The notes under the pieces are model-generated. The model was not told the origin of the DNA and did not search any database. It saw only the letters and a program-made list of their open reading frames with translations. Shown here in pieces: positions 23,508-31,375 of a DNA stretch of 38,087 bases. A program made the position numbers and the translations under genes. The stretch is from NCBI GenBank assembly GCA_011250595.1, contig JAANMP010000046.1, forward strand, positions 1 through 38,087, given 5' to 3'. This stretch comes from Bacillus sp. MM2020_1 (GTDB taxonomy: Bacteria; Bacillota; Bacilli; Bacillales; Cytobacillaceae). Position 1 is the stretch's first letter. Each line of letters begins with the position of its first letter.

Positions 23508-26500
23508 GGAAATTCTCGATCAAGCAGCCCGGGATAAAATTAAATCACAGCTCAGGACGAATTTTTTAGTAGAAGCGGGTGCCGGCTCCGGTAAAACGAC
23601 AAGTTTAGTCGATCGAATGGTCAACCTCATTTATACAGGAACCGCGCAAATTCAGGAAATCGTCGCGATCACTTTTACACGAAAGGCGGCCGATGAGCTA
23701 AAGTTCCGTTTTCAAGCGCGATTAGAAGAAGTGTGGAAGAATGAAAAGGATCTTAATATCGAATTTCGTCTCGGGGAAGCTCTGAAAAATATAGAGCGCT
23801 GCTTTTTAGGAACGGTTCATGCCTTTTGTGCCAAACTTCTGCGTGAGCGCCCTATTGAAGCAAATTTAGATTTAACCTTTACAGAGCTTGAGGAACCCGA
23901 TGACATCGACATTTTAGAAGAAGCATGGCAGCGTTATTTACAAACCTTAATGGACGAAGAAGCTCATCATTTTGAAATCATTGAAGAATTAGGTATATCG
24001 GTTGACAACCTATTCCCTTGGTTAAAGGGGTTAAAGGAATATTCTGATGTGGAATGGGTGACGGAAACGCGACCGAAACCGGAGCTGCGTGCGGAGTATC
24101 AATCCTTCATGCTCCTCATCAAAGAAGCAAAAAGATCTGTTCCAGAGGAGGAGCCTCCGAAGGGATATGACAGCTTACAGAAGGCGATTTTAACCGCAGT
24201 CCAAAAAGAAAAGTTCATCAATCCTGCGAAGGAAAAGGATATCATCAGCATTTTAGAATTATTTGATAAGAATTTAAAACCAACGTATAATCGCTGGCCA
24301 TCTAAAGAAGATGCAAAATTTTATGAAGAGAAAATCACAGCAGTGTTTGAAGTATCGATTAAACCGCTTATTCAAGCATGGAAAGAATATTGTCATCCGA
24401 AAATTATTAGTTTTCTAAAAGAAGCAGTCCAGGCTTATCAACATTTAAAAAGAGAGCGATCCCTGCTAAACTTTCAAGATTTAATGATTCATACATCAAT
24501 GTTGCTAAAAGGTAATCCAGATGTTCGCGCCTATTTCCAAGCAAAATACCGCTATCTACTCGTCGATGAGTTTCAGGACACCGACCCGATTCAGGCTGAA
24601 ATCATGTTTTATTTAACGAGTGAAGATATTTATGAAAAAACATGGACCAGATGCAAACCGAAAGCAGGTTCGCTTTTTGTGGTTGGTGATCCTAAACAAG
24701 CCATTTACCGTTTTCGGCGCGCCGATATTGATACATATAACCGCGTTAAACAGTTAATTGAGGAACATGGCGGCGAAGTGTTGCAATTGACGACCAATTT
24801 CCGGTCACTTGACACGGTGACAAAAGAATTAAATAAGGTGTTTCAGAAGTACTTACCAGAAGTGGAATCTGATTACCAAGCAGCCTATCGCCCGTTAATC
24901 GCCTATCATGAGGACACTGGCGCTGGTTTTACGGGTATCAAGCGTTTATCCGTCCCTTCCGATTATAAAAAGAAGGAAGAAGTCATCTTAATCGATGCGG
25001 AAAACATCGCTCGTTCGATTCAACATCTTATCGGGCAAGGGCACCAAGCAAAGGATTTCATGGTGCTGACGAGGTATACTGATGGCGTCGCTGTCTATGC
25101 GAAAACGATCGAGGACATGGGCATTCCTGTTAGAATTAGTGGGGAAGTAATCCTAGGTGAAACTAGGGAGTTCCAAGATTTATGGATCCTCTTAAAGTCA
25201 TTCTTGGATACTACCGATGAAGTGGGCTTCATTGCCGTGTTACGGGGGATTTTCTTCGGAATGAGTGATCAAGAACTATATCAATGGAGACAAGCCGGTG
25301 GCAGATTTTCCATTTACGCCAATATCCCTCCTGAAATTTCTCCAGAGGTAAGTGATAAATTTAGGTTAGCATTGGAAAAATTACAGGGTTTCCAAAAGCT
25401 TATTCGCTCACTTTCACCAACCGCAGCAATGGAACGAATCATTGAAGAAGTAGGTTTCTATCCATTACTTTTGAAAAATGGCCGCAACAAACGAACATAT
25501 AAAAGTCTGCTTCAAATGCTTGAAGCCCTTCGTAAACAAGAGGCAGCGGGGAAGACCACCTATAAACAAGTGTTGGAAGTGTTGACGGAGCTAATTTTTG
25601 AAAAAACAGTTGTTGCAAACTTGGAAGAAGAGGCAGATGCGGTTCGGATTATGAATATTCATAAAGCAAAAGGACTCGAAGCACCGATTGTCTTTTTAGC
25701 CCATCCAGCCAAATCCGTCAGTCCTGAATCCTTTTTATCACAGCATATTAAACGGGAGGACCATATTTCAAAGGGCTACTTTACGTTTACCGTAAAGAAC
25801 GGCTATTCAGATAAAGAAATTGCCATTCCACTTGAGTGGGAATCATATAAGGCGGAGGAACTTATGTATCTTACCGAAGAGGAGTTGCGGATCATATATG
25901 TTGCGGCTACCCGTGCCGAACAGGCCCTTATCATCAGTTCCCACACTGGCAATAAGAAAAACCCTTGGAACATCCTTTTCGAAATGGATGATATCGAGGA
26001 GATAGAACTTCCAGAGGTAGAACCCTTTGTCGTCCATTCAATAACAGAGGAGCTTACTTTTTCAGAATTCCAAGCTAGAACGGTTAGTAAAAATGTCTGG
26101 CTGGAACAAAGTAAAGTAAAAACGTTTGAACATTGGTCACCAACCAAGGATAAGGATTATTCTGAGGTGATTACAATTGAACGGGAATCGGGCGGCGGAA
26201 AGGATTGGGGAACGCTGATTCATGATGTCTTTGAAAAAGCTGTGCATGGCCATGACCTCTCGAATTATATAAAGGCCGCTTTAAACAACTATAATCTTTC
26301 AAATGATAGAGAAAAAGAAGTAAGGTCTTATCTGAAAAACTTGCAAACTTCACCCATTTGGGATGTGTTAATGACAGTTGATGAAGTGCTGACAGAAGTT
26401 CCCTTTACGTTAAAAGTTGAAAAGGGGCAAGCTCTTTATTCATTAATCACTAAAAATCCTGATGATAATCATCCCTTCTATGTCAAAGGAACGATTGATC

Positions 26501-26703
26501 TCATCTATAAAAAGAATGGCACCTGGACTATAGTTGATTATAAAACAGACCGTGCTAAACAGGTTGAAGACTATGAAAAACTCCAAGTATTCTATCGCAG
26601 TCAATTGTCCTTCTATAAGCATGCCTGGGAGGAGATAACCAAAGAAACAGTCAGCAAGGAATTACTTTACTTTCTTGAACCCAATAAAATAATGGCTACC
26701 TAG
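23500..26703 (+). CDS. AddA-like UvrD-family helicase-nuclease
   Basis: 1067 aa, with AAAGGGGG upstream of the ATG. SF1A helicase: VEAGAGSGKTTSLVDRM (Walker A, Lys32), AITFTRKAADEL, LLVDEFQDTDPIQ (Asp356, Glu357), VVGDPKQAIYRFRRAD, LTTNFRS, MNIHKAKGLEAPIVFL and YVAATRAEQALI. A C-terminal PD-(D/E)XK nuclease contains TIVDYKTDRA (Asp1013, Lys1015). Organisation is as in AddA, but about 165 residues shorter than B. subtilis AddA. With the upstream gene it should unwind and resect DNA ends. Whether it replaces canonical AddAB or adds to it (repair, phage defence) depends on what else the genome holds. Confidence 0.88.
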   Translation: MTKEILDQAARDKIKSQLRTNFLVEAGAGSGKTTSLVDRMVNLIYTGTAQIQEIVAITFTRKAADELKFRFQARLEEVWKNEKDLNIEFRLGEALKNIERCFLGTVHAFCAKLLRERPIEANLDLTFTELEEPDDIDILEEAWQRYLQTLMDEEAHHFEIIEELGISVDNLFPWLKGLKEYSDVEWVTETRPKPELRAEYQSFMLLIKEAKRSVPEEEPPKGYDSLQKAILTAVQKEKFINPAKEKDIISILELFDKNLKPTYNRWPSKEDAKFYEEKITAVFEVSIKPLIQAWKEYCHPKIISFLKEAVQAYQHLKRERSLLNFQDLMIHTSMLLKGNPDVRAYFQAKYRYLLVDEFQDTDPIQAEIMFYLTSEDIYEKTWTRCKPKAGSLFVVGDPKQAIYRFRRADIDTYNRVKQLIEEHGGEVLQLTTNFRSLDTVTKELNKVFQKYLPEVESDYQAAYRPLIAYHEDTGAGFTGIKRLSVPSDYKKKEEVILIDAENIARSIQHLIGQGHQAKDFMVLTRYTDGVAVYAKTIEDMGIPVRISGEVILGETREFQDLWILLKSFLDTTDEVGFIAVLRGIFFGMSDQELYQWRQAGGRFSIYANIPPEISPEVSDKFRLALEKLQGFQKLIRSLSPTAAMERIIEEVGFYPLLLKNGRNKRTYKSLLQMLEALRKQEAAGKTTYKQVLEVLTELIFEKTVVANLEEEADAVRIMNIHKAKGLEAPIVFLAHPAKSVSPESFLSQHIKREDHISKGYFTFTVKNGYSDKEIAIPLEWESYKAEELMYLTEEELRIIYVAATRAEQALIISSHTGNKKNPWNILFEMDDIEEIELPEVEPFVVHSITEELTFSEFQARTVSKNVWLEQSKVKTFEHWSPTKDKDYSEVITIERESGGGKDWGTLIHDVFEKAVHGHDLSNYIKAALNNYNLSNDREKEVRSYLKNLQTSPIWDVLMTVDEVLTEVPFTLKVEKGQALYSLITKNPDDNHPFYVKGTIDLIYKKNGTWTIVDYKTDRAKQVEDYEKLQVFYRSQLSFYKHAWEEITKETVSKELLYFLEPNKIMAT

Positions 26704-26739
26704 TGAGCTATTATTCTAACCAATTCATCATGAGCAACT

Positions 26740-26769
26740 TTGAATAGTTTTCACTTACCATGTGATACT
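26740..26769 (+). promoter_or_regulatory. Putative promoter of the FrnE-like gene
   Basis: TTGAAT (26740-26745), 18 bp, GATACT (26764-26769) preceded by TGT, an extended -10. It lies 33 bp before the ATG. Confidence 0.45.
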
Positions 26770-26802
26770 ATATAAATTAACTAAAGAAAACGAGGTGTCT
26801 AT

Positions 26803-27525
26803 ATGAAAATTGAAGTTTGGTCAGATTATGTATGTCCGTTTTGTTATATTGGAAAACGCCGATTAGAATTGGCGTTAGACCAATTTCCTTATAAGGATCA
26901 AGTAGAAGTAGAATTCAAAAGCTTTGAACTTGACCCTAACTCTCCCCAAAAGATTGATCTAAGCATCCACGAAGTATTAGCCCAGAAATATGGGATGACT
27001 ATAGATAAAGCGAAGGAAGCAAATCAAGGAGTGGGGCAACAGGCAGCCACGGTAGGGTTGACTTTCAATTTTGATGAGATGAAGCCGACCAATACGTTTG
27101 ATGCGCATCGCTTGGCTAAATTTGCAAAGACTCAAGGGAAGGAACCGGCTGTCTCCGAAAAGCTATTGAAAGCCTACTTTACAGATTCGAAGCATATTGG
27201 TGAGTTTGAAACATTGGCCGACATTGCCGAAACGGCAGGATTAAATCGCCAAGAAGTATTGAAAGTTCTTCATGATAAAAATGCGTATGCGAGTGAAGTT
27301 CGCAAGGATGAATCCCTTGCGCAGCAGTATGGTGTTCGCGGTGTACCTTACTTTGTCATTAATCAAAAATATGCGATTTCCGGTGCCCAACCGACAGAAA
27401 CATTTATGGGGGCGCTGCAAAAAGTCTGGGAGGAAGAGTCTCCGACACCAGTACTTCAAGATCTTTCTACGGAAGAAGATGTTAGTTGTGCAGATGGCAG
27501 CTGTGCAATTCCTGAAAAAAAGTAG
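26803..27525 (+). CDS. FrnE/DsbA-family oxidoreductase
   Basis: 240 aa, ATG after GAGGTG. The thioredoxin-like fold starts at once with KIEVWSDYVCPFCYIGKRRLE; CPFC (Cys11, Cys14) is the redox pair. The helical insertion (EVLAQKYGMTIDKAKE) and GVRGVPYFVINQKYAISGAQP with the cis-Pro loop are typical of the FrnE/DSBA subfamily; B. subtilis YwbO is similar in size as I remember it. No signal peptide, so it acts in the cytoplasm. An extra C-terminal tail, DVSCADGSCAIPEKK (Cys229, Cys234), may be a second redox or metal site. It has its own promoter and terminator. Confidence 0.9.
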   Translation: MKIEVWSDYVCPFCYIGKRRLELALDQFPYKDQVEVEFKSFELDPNSPQKIDLSIHEVLAQKYGMTIDKAKEANQGVGQQAATVGLTFNFDEMKPTNTFDAHRLAKFAKTQGKEPAVSEKLLKAYFTDSKHIGEFETLADIAETAGLNRQEVLKVLHDKNAYASEVRKDESLAQQYGVRGVPYFVINQKYAISGAQPTETFMGALQKVWEEESPTPVLQDLSTEEDVSCADGSCAIPEKK

Positions 27526-27545
27526 ATATTATTCCAAAATAAGGA

Positions 27546-27584
27546 TGGGAAAGGAAACTATGTTTCCTTTCCCATTCGTTTTTT
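27546..27584 (+). terminator. Terminator after the FrnE-like gene
   Basis: TGGGAAAGGAAAC (27546-27558) pairs perfectly with GTTTCCTTTCCCA (27562-27574); TTCGTTTTTT follows. The minus strand has only TCC-TTATTTT, so it may also stop the convergent coat gene weakly. Confidence 0.92.
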
Positions 27585-27595
27585 AAAAGATTTTA

Positions 27596-28216
27596 TTAGC
27601 GTCTGCGGACTCTCAAATTCCACATGTTGCCGTCTTTCCAACAACGATTGATTATGGTATTGGAACGAGAATCTCTACGCCATCCTGTCCATTTGCAGTG
27701 TCTTGAAGTTCTTCTTCTTGAAGTATTTCTTCTTGTAGTATTTCTTCTTGAAGTATTTCTTCTTGAAGTATTACGTCGAGATGTATTACGGTTTCTAGAA
27801 GTGTTACGGTTTCTAGAAGTGTTACGGTTTCTAGAAGTGTTCCGGTTTCTAGAAGTGTTCCGGTTTCTAGAAGTGTTCCGGTTTCTAGAAGTGTTCCGGT
27901 TTCTAGAAGTGTTCCGGTTTCTAGAAGTATTCCGGTTTCTAGAAGTATTCCGGTTTCTAGAAGTATTCCGGTTTCTAGAAGTGTTCCGGTTTCTAGAAGT
28001 GTTCCGGTTTCTAGAAGTATTACGGTTTCTAGAAGTATTCCGTCTAGATGTGTTCCTACGTGATGTCATCTGCTGTCTTGAAGTTCTCCTTCGGGATGTT
28101 CTTCTTCGTGTAGTGCGACGATCATGACCAGGATCACGAAACATAAAGCCCCAGAAATCACCTTGTCTTACTTCATCGGCTGCCTGTTGAATATCTTCCG
28201 CTGAAAAATCGCTCAT
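27596..28216 (-). CDS. CotG-like Ser/Arg/Asn-rich spore coat repeat protein
   Basis: 206 aa, ATG at 28216 with an excellent site (AAAGGAGGTG) upstream. Residues 1-32 (MSDFSAEDIQQAADEVRQGD and FWGFMFRDPGH) are non-repetitive; 33-58 are Arg/Thr/Ser rich; 59-142 are fourteen hexapeptides RNTSRN; a basic tail ends in HCKWTGWRRDS and WNLRVRRR. Composition and repeats recall CotG, a coat protein whose serines are phosphorylated by CotH. The cotH homologue lies next door and divergent, as in the B. subtilis cotG-cotH arrangement. Homology to CotG itself is not shown by sequence, since repeat units differ; the call rests on composition and position. Confidence 0.72.
   Translation of the reverse strand: MSDFSAEDIQQAADEVRQGDFWGFMFRDPGHDRRTTRRRTSRRRTSRQQMTSRRNTSRRNTSRNRNTSRNRNTSRNRNTSRNRNTSRNRNTSRNRNTSRNRNTSRNRNTSRNRNTSRNRNTSRNRNTSRNRNTSRNRNTSRNRNTSRRNTSRRNTSRRNTTRRNTSRRRTSRHCKWTGWRRDSRSNTIINRCWKDGNMWNLRVRRR
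27791..28042. repeat. 14 tandem 18-bp units inside the CotG-like gene
   Basis: Plus-strand unit GTTTCTAGAAGTRTTMCG, fourteen copies with no interruption. Only two positions vary (GTT/ATT and ACG/CCG). Variants cluster: TTACG in the first units, TTCCG in the middle, ATT near units 8-10 and 13-14. This near identity implies recent expansion by slippage or unequal exchange. Confidence 0.95.
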
Positions 28217-28421
28217 AGTAACTTAGCACCTCCTTTAAGGTTGAAAAGGGAGCAAGATCACTAATTGACCTATTTGTCCAAGTAACTCACTCTTCTTCTA
28301 CTAAATTACGTGTGTTCAGGTACATTTGAATGAGAAAAAAGCCTACTAGCGAAAAAAAAGCTGTCCATGAGGGACCTCCAACCTTTGATTTTCATACGAA
28401 TATAGGAAGGAGGAATAAAAA

Positions 28422-29513
28422 ATGGACGAGGCTGAACTATTACCGCAATACAAACTCTTTATTAGACCTATCGACCTGCGGGAGCTGAGAAGGGACATTT
28501 GGATTGATGATCCGATTCCTGCCCAGTTAACGATTGAAGGGAAACGGCTCGAAATTGATGTTGCCTATCGAGGATCCCACATTCGCGATTTTCCGAAAAA
28601 GTCTTATCAGGTTTCCTTCTACAAACCTAAAAAGTTTAAAGGTTCCAAACATATACACTTGAACGCCGAATTTAAGGATCCCTCATTGATTAGAAACAAA
28701 CTTTCATTTGATTTTTTTGCTGATCTTGGCGTATTATCGCCTCAATCGCGTCATATATTTTTAATTCAAAATGGAAAAGCTGAAGGGGTCTATTTGGAAA
28801 TTGAAAGTGTTGATGAGAATTTCCTAACAAGAAGGGACTTACCGAACGGAAGTATTTATTATGCAGTTGACGGGGATGCAAATTTTTCACTGATGAGTGA
28901 TCTAGACAAGGAAACCAAAAAATCACTCCAATTGGGTTATGAAAGAATTGTTGGAGGAAGGGAAGAAGATTTTTACTTACAGGAATTTATTTTTAACATT
29001 AATACGTTCTCAAAAAGTGAATTCGAAAAAGAAATTCACAAATTTGTTAATATCGATAAATATCTCCGCTGGATGGCTGGTATTATTTTTACATCAAATT
29101 ATGATGGCTTCGTTCATAACTATGCCCTTTACAGGAATGGAGAAACGCGTCTTTTTGAAATTATCCCCTGGGATTATGATGCAACATGGGGCAGGGATGT
29201 CAATGGAAAAAAGATGGAGCCTAATTATGTTCCAATTGATGGATTTAATACATTAACCGCACGACTTTTATATGTAGATACCTTTCGAAAGCAATACCGA
29301 ATGCTTCTTGAGGAAATAATGGAACAGCATTTTACAGTAGACAATATGATTCCGAAGGTTGAAAAACTGACAAAATTTATTCGTCCGTTTGTTATTCAGG
29401 ACCCATATAAAAAACAAGATATAGATCTATTTGACAGGGAAGTATCGGTTATAACAAATTATATCGAGGAAAGAAGAAAGTACTTATCTAGGAAATTAGC
29501 CATACTGGATTAA
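28422..29513 (+). CDS. cotH: Spore coat kinase CotH
   Basis: 363 aa, GGAAGGAGG before the ATG. CotH is an atypical secretory-kinase-like protein kinase of the inner/outer coat that phosphorylates serines in CotB and CotG and is needed for coat assembly. Marks: VAYRGSHIRDFPKKSYQVSF, KDPSLIRNKLSFDFF, YLEIESVDENFL, SNYDGFVHNYALYR with Asp228, and IIPWDYDATWGRDVNG with Asp251; as I recall these two positions match the catalytic aspartates numbered 228 and 251 in B. subtilis CotH. No signal peptide. It is divergent from the repeat protein, its likely substrate, with about 205 bp between them. Confidence 0.93.
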   Translation: MDEAELLPQYKLFIRPIDLRELRRDIWIDDPIPAQLTIEGKRLEIDVAYRGSHIRDFPKKSYQVSFYKPKKFKGSKHIHLNAEFKDPSLIRNKLSFDFFADLGVLSPQSRHIFLIQNGKAEGVYLEIESVDENFLTRRDLPNGSIYYAVDGDANFSLMSDLDKETKKSLQLGYERIVGGREEDFYLQEFIFNINTFSKSEFEKEIHKFVNIDKYLRWMAGIIFTSNYDGFVHNYALYRNGETRLFEIIPWDYDATWGRDVNGKKMEPNYVPIDGFNTLTARLLYVDTFRKQYRMLLEEIMEQHFTVDNMIPKVEKLTKFIRPFVIQDPYKKQDIDLFDREVSVITNYIEERRKYLSRKLAILD

Positions 29514-29531
29514 AATATACAGAGGAAAAGT

Positions 29532-29564
29532 AGCCATCTCCTAGCGGGGTGGTTGTTTTTTTTG
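29532..29564 (+). terminator. Intrinsic terminator after cotH
   Basis: AGCCATC (29532-29538) pairs with GGTGGTT (29548-29554) using two G-T pairs, followed by eight Ts. Confidence 0.75.
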
Positions 29565-29650
29565 CTGAAAAAGAAAGTAAAAGTAGGATTCCACAAAGAT
29601 TTGTAGAAATTCTAAACTATCTTTTATTATAAAGAATTATTTTCAATGAT

Positions 29651-29680
29651 GATACAATAAATAGTATTGAAACATACAAT
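29651..29680 (+). promoter_or_regulatory. Possible promoters of the amidase gene (sigma-E type and extended -10)
   Basis: CATACAAT at 29673-29680 is an exact match to the sigma-E -10, 38 bp before the ATG. The -35 position 14 bp upstream reads ATACAAT, a partial match to the sigma-E -35. TGA-TACAAT at 29650-29658 could instead be an extended sigma-A -10. Confidence 0.4.
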
Positions 29681-29718
29681 GTAAATTTGATTAAAAGCCG
29701 AGAGGAGTTTCTGAAATA

Positions 29719-30660
29719 ATGTCAAAGACAGCTAAGATTGGAATTACATGCATGATTCTTCTGGTAATTATACCTGTCTACTTTTTCTTCTTTCAGTCCG
29801 ATAAGGAAGGAAATGGGAATATAAGGGAGAATGTAAAGGTGGTCCAAAAAGCTACAAAAACAGCATCGACAGACCTTGAGGCTGAAAAAACCGAAAAGGC
29901 ATCAGCAAACCAAGATAACAAGGCAACAGCCAAAAACGAAGAATCGGTTAAGGAAGAAATGAGTAAAGAAGACCCAAAAACGGTGAATCCTCAGGTTGAT
30001 GATGAAAAAGAAGATGTTCAATCCGACTTTTTAGTGGTAATTGACCCCGGTCACCAACAGCGCGCTAATTTGGGTCAGGAACCTGTCGGACCAGGTGCAA
30101 CGGAAACCAAGATTAAAGTAACCGGCGGAACCTCAGGGGTTGCCACAGGGAAACCGGAGTACAAATTAACGTTAGAGGCTTCGCTTATTTTAGGTGAATT
30201 ACTTGAAAGTAGAGGGGTAAAAGTCATTTATACCCGCACGACCTCTGATGTAGATATGAGTAACAAAGAAAGAGCGGAAATCGCCAATCAAAATCAGGCT
30301 GATTTATTTATACGAATCCATGCGGACGGTTCTACAAACAGGAGTGTAAATGGCCTTTCTATCTTAACTCCATCGGAGGATGATAAATTTACGAAAGCTA
30401 TTTTTCGAGATAGTTTACAAGCTTCACAGCTAATTCTTAATGAGACTCAAAAAAATCCGGCGGTAAAAGTAAATGGTATTTCATATCGAGGCGACCTATC
30501 AGGCTTTAATTGGTCCCAAGTGCCCAGCACATTAATTGAAATGGGATTTATGAGCAATCCAACCGAGGACAAAAACATGTCAGATACGGCGGGCTATCTT
30601 ACCAATCTACTCACGAACATTGCAGATGGGATCATGCTCTATTCAAGCCATAAACAATAG
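29719..30660 (+). CDS. Membrane-anchored N-acetylmuramoyl-L-alanine amidase (Amidase_3)
   Basis: 313 aa. Residues 6-27 (KIGITCMILLVIIPVYFFFF) form a membrane anchor; 30-100 is a Lys/Glu/Ala-rich linker; the rest is a zinc amidase that cuts the bond between muramic acid and L-Ala. Zinc ligands and catalytic residue are visible: VVIDPGHQ (His112), YKLTLEAS (Glu153), IRIHADG (His201) and LIEMGFMSNP (Glu274). It resembles CwlD/LytC-type enzymes, but with GGTSGVATGKPEYKL between the first two ligands rather than the shorter CwlD form. A sigma-E-like -10 and coat neighbours suggest a sporulation role in cortex or mother-cell wall processing. AGGAG lies 11 bases before the ATG. Confidence 0.88.
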   Translation: MSKTAKIGITCMILLVIIPVYFFFFQSDKEGNGNIRENVKVVQKATKTASTDLEAEKTEKASANQDNKATAKNEESVKEEMSKEDPKTVNPQVDDEKEDVQSDFLVVIDPGHQQRANLGQEPVGPGATETKIKVTGGTSGVATGKPEYKLTLEASLILGELLESRGVKVIYTRTTSDVDMSNKERAEIANQNQADLFIRIHADGSTNRSVNGLSILTPSEDDKFTKAIFRDSLQASQLILNETQKNPAVKVNGISYRGDLSGFNWSQVPSTLIEMGFMSNPTEDKNMSDTAGYLTNLLTNIADGIMLYSSHKQ

Positions 30661-30675
30661 CTGCTGTAGTTAATA

Positions 30676-30716
30676 AAGGGTCTCAAGCACAACATTCAGT
30701 GCCTGACACCCTTTTT
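30676..30716 (+). terminator. Imperfect terminator after the amidase, containing a GTGCCTGACACC motif
   Basis: AAGGGTCTCAAGCAC (30676-30690) pairs with GTGCCTGACACCCTT (30699-30713) with two mismatches; TTTTTGTG follows. The right arm is a recurring Bacillus sequence seen again inverted at 30940-30952. Confidence 0.65.
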
Positions 30717-30939
30717 GTGTTAAGTCATATCCCTTTGTAAAGGAAAATCAGTAGAAGCAAATGGCACTTGTTTGTCGACTTTAAATCTAGTTCCATAATG
30801 TTAAACAAATGTTCCACAACAAATATAGTAGAGAGCATAGATTGTATGTACTTCCTACATATACTTCCGATAATTTGACGTAAAAAGAATAAAAAGGTTC
30901 CAGGGGAGTTGGAAGATTCAAAATAGTAAAAAAACCGGT

Positions 30940-30952
30940 GGTGTCAGGCACC
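30940..30952 (-). repeat. GGTGCCTGACACC-type repeat
   Basis: Reads GGTGTCAGGCACC on the plus strand; the complement shares 12 bases with the right arm of the amidase terminator at 30699. From memory this sequence recurs in intergenic regions of many Bacillaceae. Confidence 0.6.
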
Positions 30953-30966
30953 AAAAAAGTATTTAA

Positions 30967-30993
30967 AAAAACCATCCGAATTCGAATGGTTTA
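30967..30993 (-). terminator. Intrinsic terminator of sda (minus strand)
   Basis: AAACCAT...ATGGTTT around CGAATTCG, one mismatch. On the minus strand it is followed by TTTTTTT, six bases after the sda stop, so it fits that gene and not the amidase. Confidence 0.8.
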
Positions 30994-30998
30994 AAGGC

Positions 30999-31142
30999 TT
31001 AGTTAATAGTTTCATGATTTAATTTTCTATGACTAATTTCAGTTAGTAATAAATGAATAAAGTCAGTGCAAAGTTCTAGGCGGATGGCTTCGTGGTAGGC
31101 ATCAATTAAAAAAGTATCTTGTAGCTGCTGCAGTGATTTCAA
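30999..31142 (-). CDS. sda: Sporulation inhibitor Sda (small checkpoint peptide)
   Basis: 47 aa, too short for most gene callers. TTG start at 31142 with GAGGG eight bases upstream. The pattern LQDTFLIDAYHEAIRLEL continues CTDFIHLLLTEISHRKLNH; B. subtilis Sda has LLIESYxKATEMNLNRDFIELIxxEIKRRSLGH at the same spacing, so both helices of the hairpin are matched. Sda binds the dimerisation domain of KinA and blocks the phosphorelay when replication is perturbed. It is followed directly by a minus-strand terminator. No exact DnaA box (TTATNCACA) is seen upstream, unlike the B. subtilis promoter. An inverted repeat lies in the leader. Confidence 0.8.
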   Translation of the reverse strand: MKSLQQLQDTFLIDAYHEAIRLELCTDFIHLLLTEISHRKLNHETIN

Positions 31143-31158
31143 AAGTATATCCCTCGTT

Positions 31159-31186
31159 TTTTAAGATTTCTATGACTATCTTAAAA
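31159..31186. repeat. Inverted repeat upstream of sda
   Basis: TTTTAAGAT (31159-31167) and ATCTTAAAA (31178-31186) are exact complements around 10 bases. It lies 17 bp before the sda TTG, in the promoter or leader, and could be an operator or mRNA hairpin. Confidence 0.5.
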
Positions 31187-31194
31187 TAAATTCA

Positions 31195-31234
31195 AACTTT
31201 TTGGGGGTATAATGATGAAATGCCACAAAAAGTT
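31195..31234. repeat. Second inverted repeat in the sda upstream region
   Basis: AACTTTTTG (31195-31203) pairs with CAAAAAGTT (31226-31234). The 22-bp loop contains TATAAT at 31208-31213 on the plus strand. Purpose unclear. Confidence 0.35.
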
Positions 31235-31375
31235 CAAACTAGGATAAAAATTTTTACTACTGTGATTTTTTTACTTGAATCTATGCGAAATTTGCGTCTA
31301 AAAGAAACATTCGATGCATCAACTTTATTAATAATTGATAAATGAATTCCAGTAAAGGGTAAAAGGTGGGAAGGC

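Larger units (their letters stand above)
30717..30998. other. Intergenic region between amidase and sda
   Basis: No credible gene. The minus-strand reading frame at 30787-30975 lacks a ribosome binding site and runs through the repeat motif. Contains GTATGTA-CTTCC-TACATATAC near 30845 as a loose inverted repeat and the GGTGTCAGGCACC motif. Confidence 0.5.

Noticed and set aside
25803..26147. 114-codon minus-strand ORF inside the AddA-like gene
   Set aside because: Serine-rich shadow frame with no ribosome binding site.
27791..28042. CRISPR-like regular repeat
   Set aside because: The 18-bp units are contiguous with no spacers, and they keep a reading frame.
27624..28127. 167-codon plus-strand ORF rich in LEVFRF
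   Set aside because: It is the antisense of the 18-bp repeats; the minus frame has the strong ribosome site and plausible coat protein composition.
30787..30975. 62-codon minus-strand ORF
   Set aside because: No ribosome binding site, hydrophobic low-complexity product, and it overlaps an intergenic repeat and the sda terminator.
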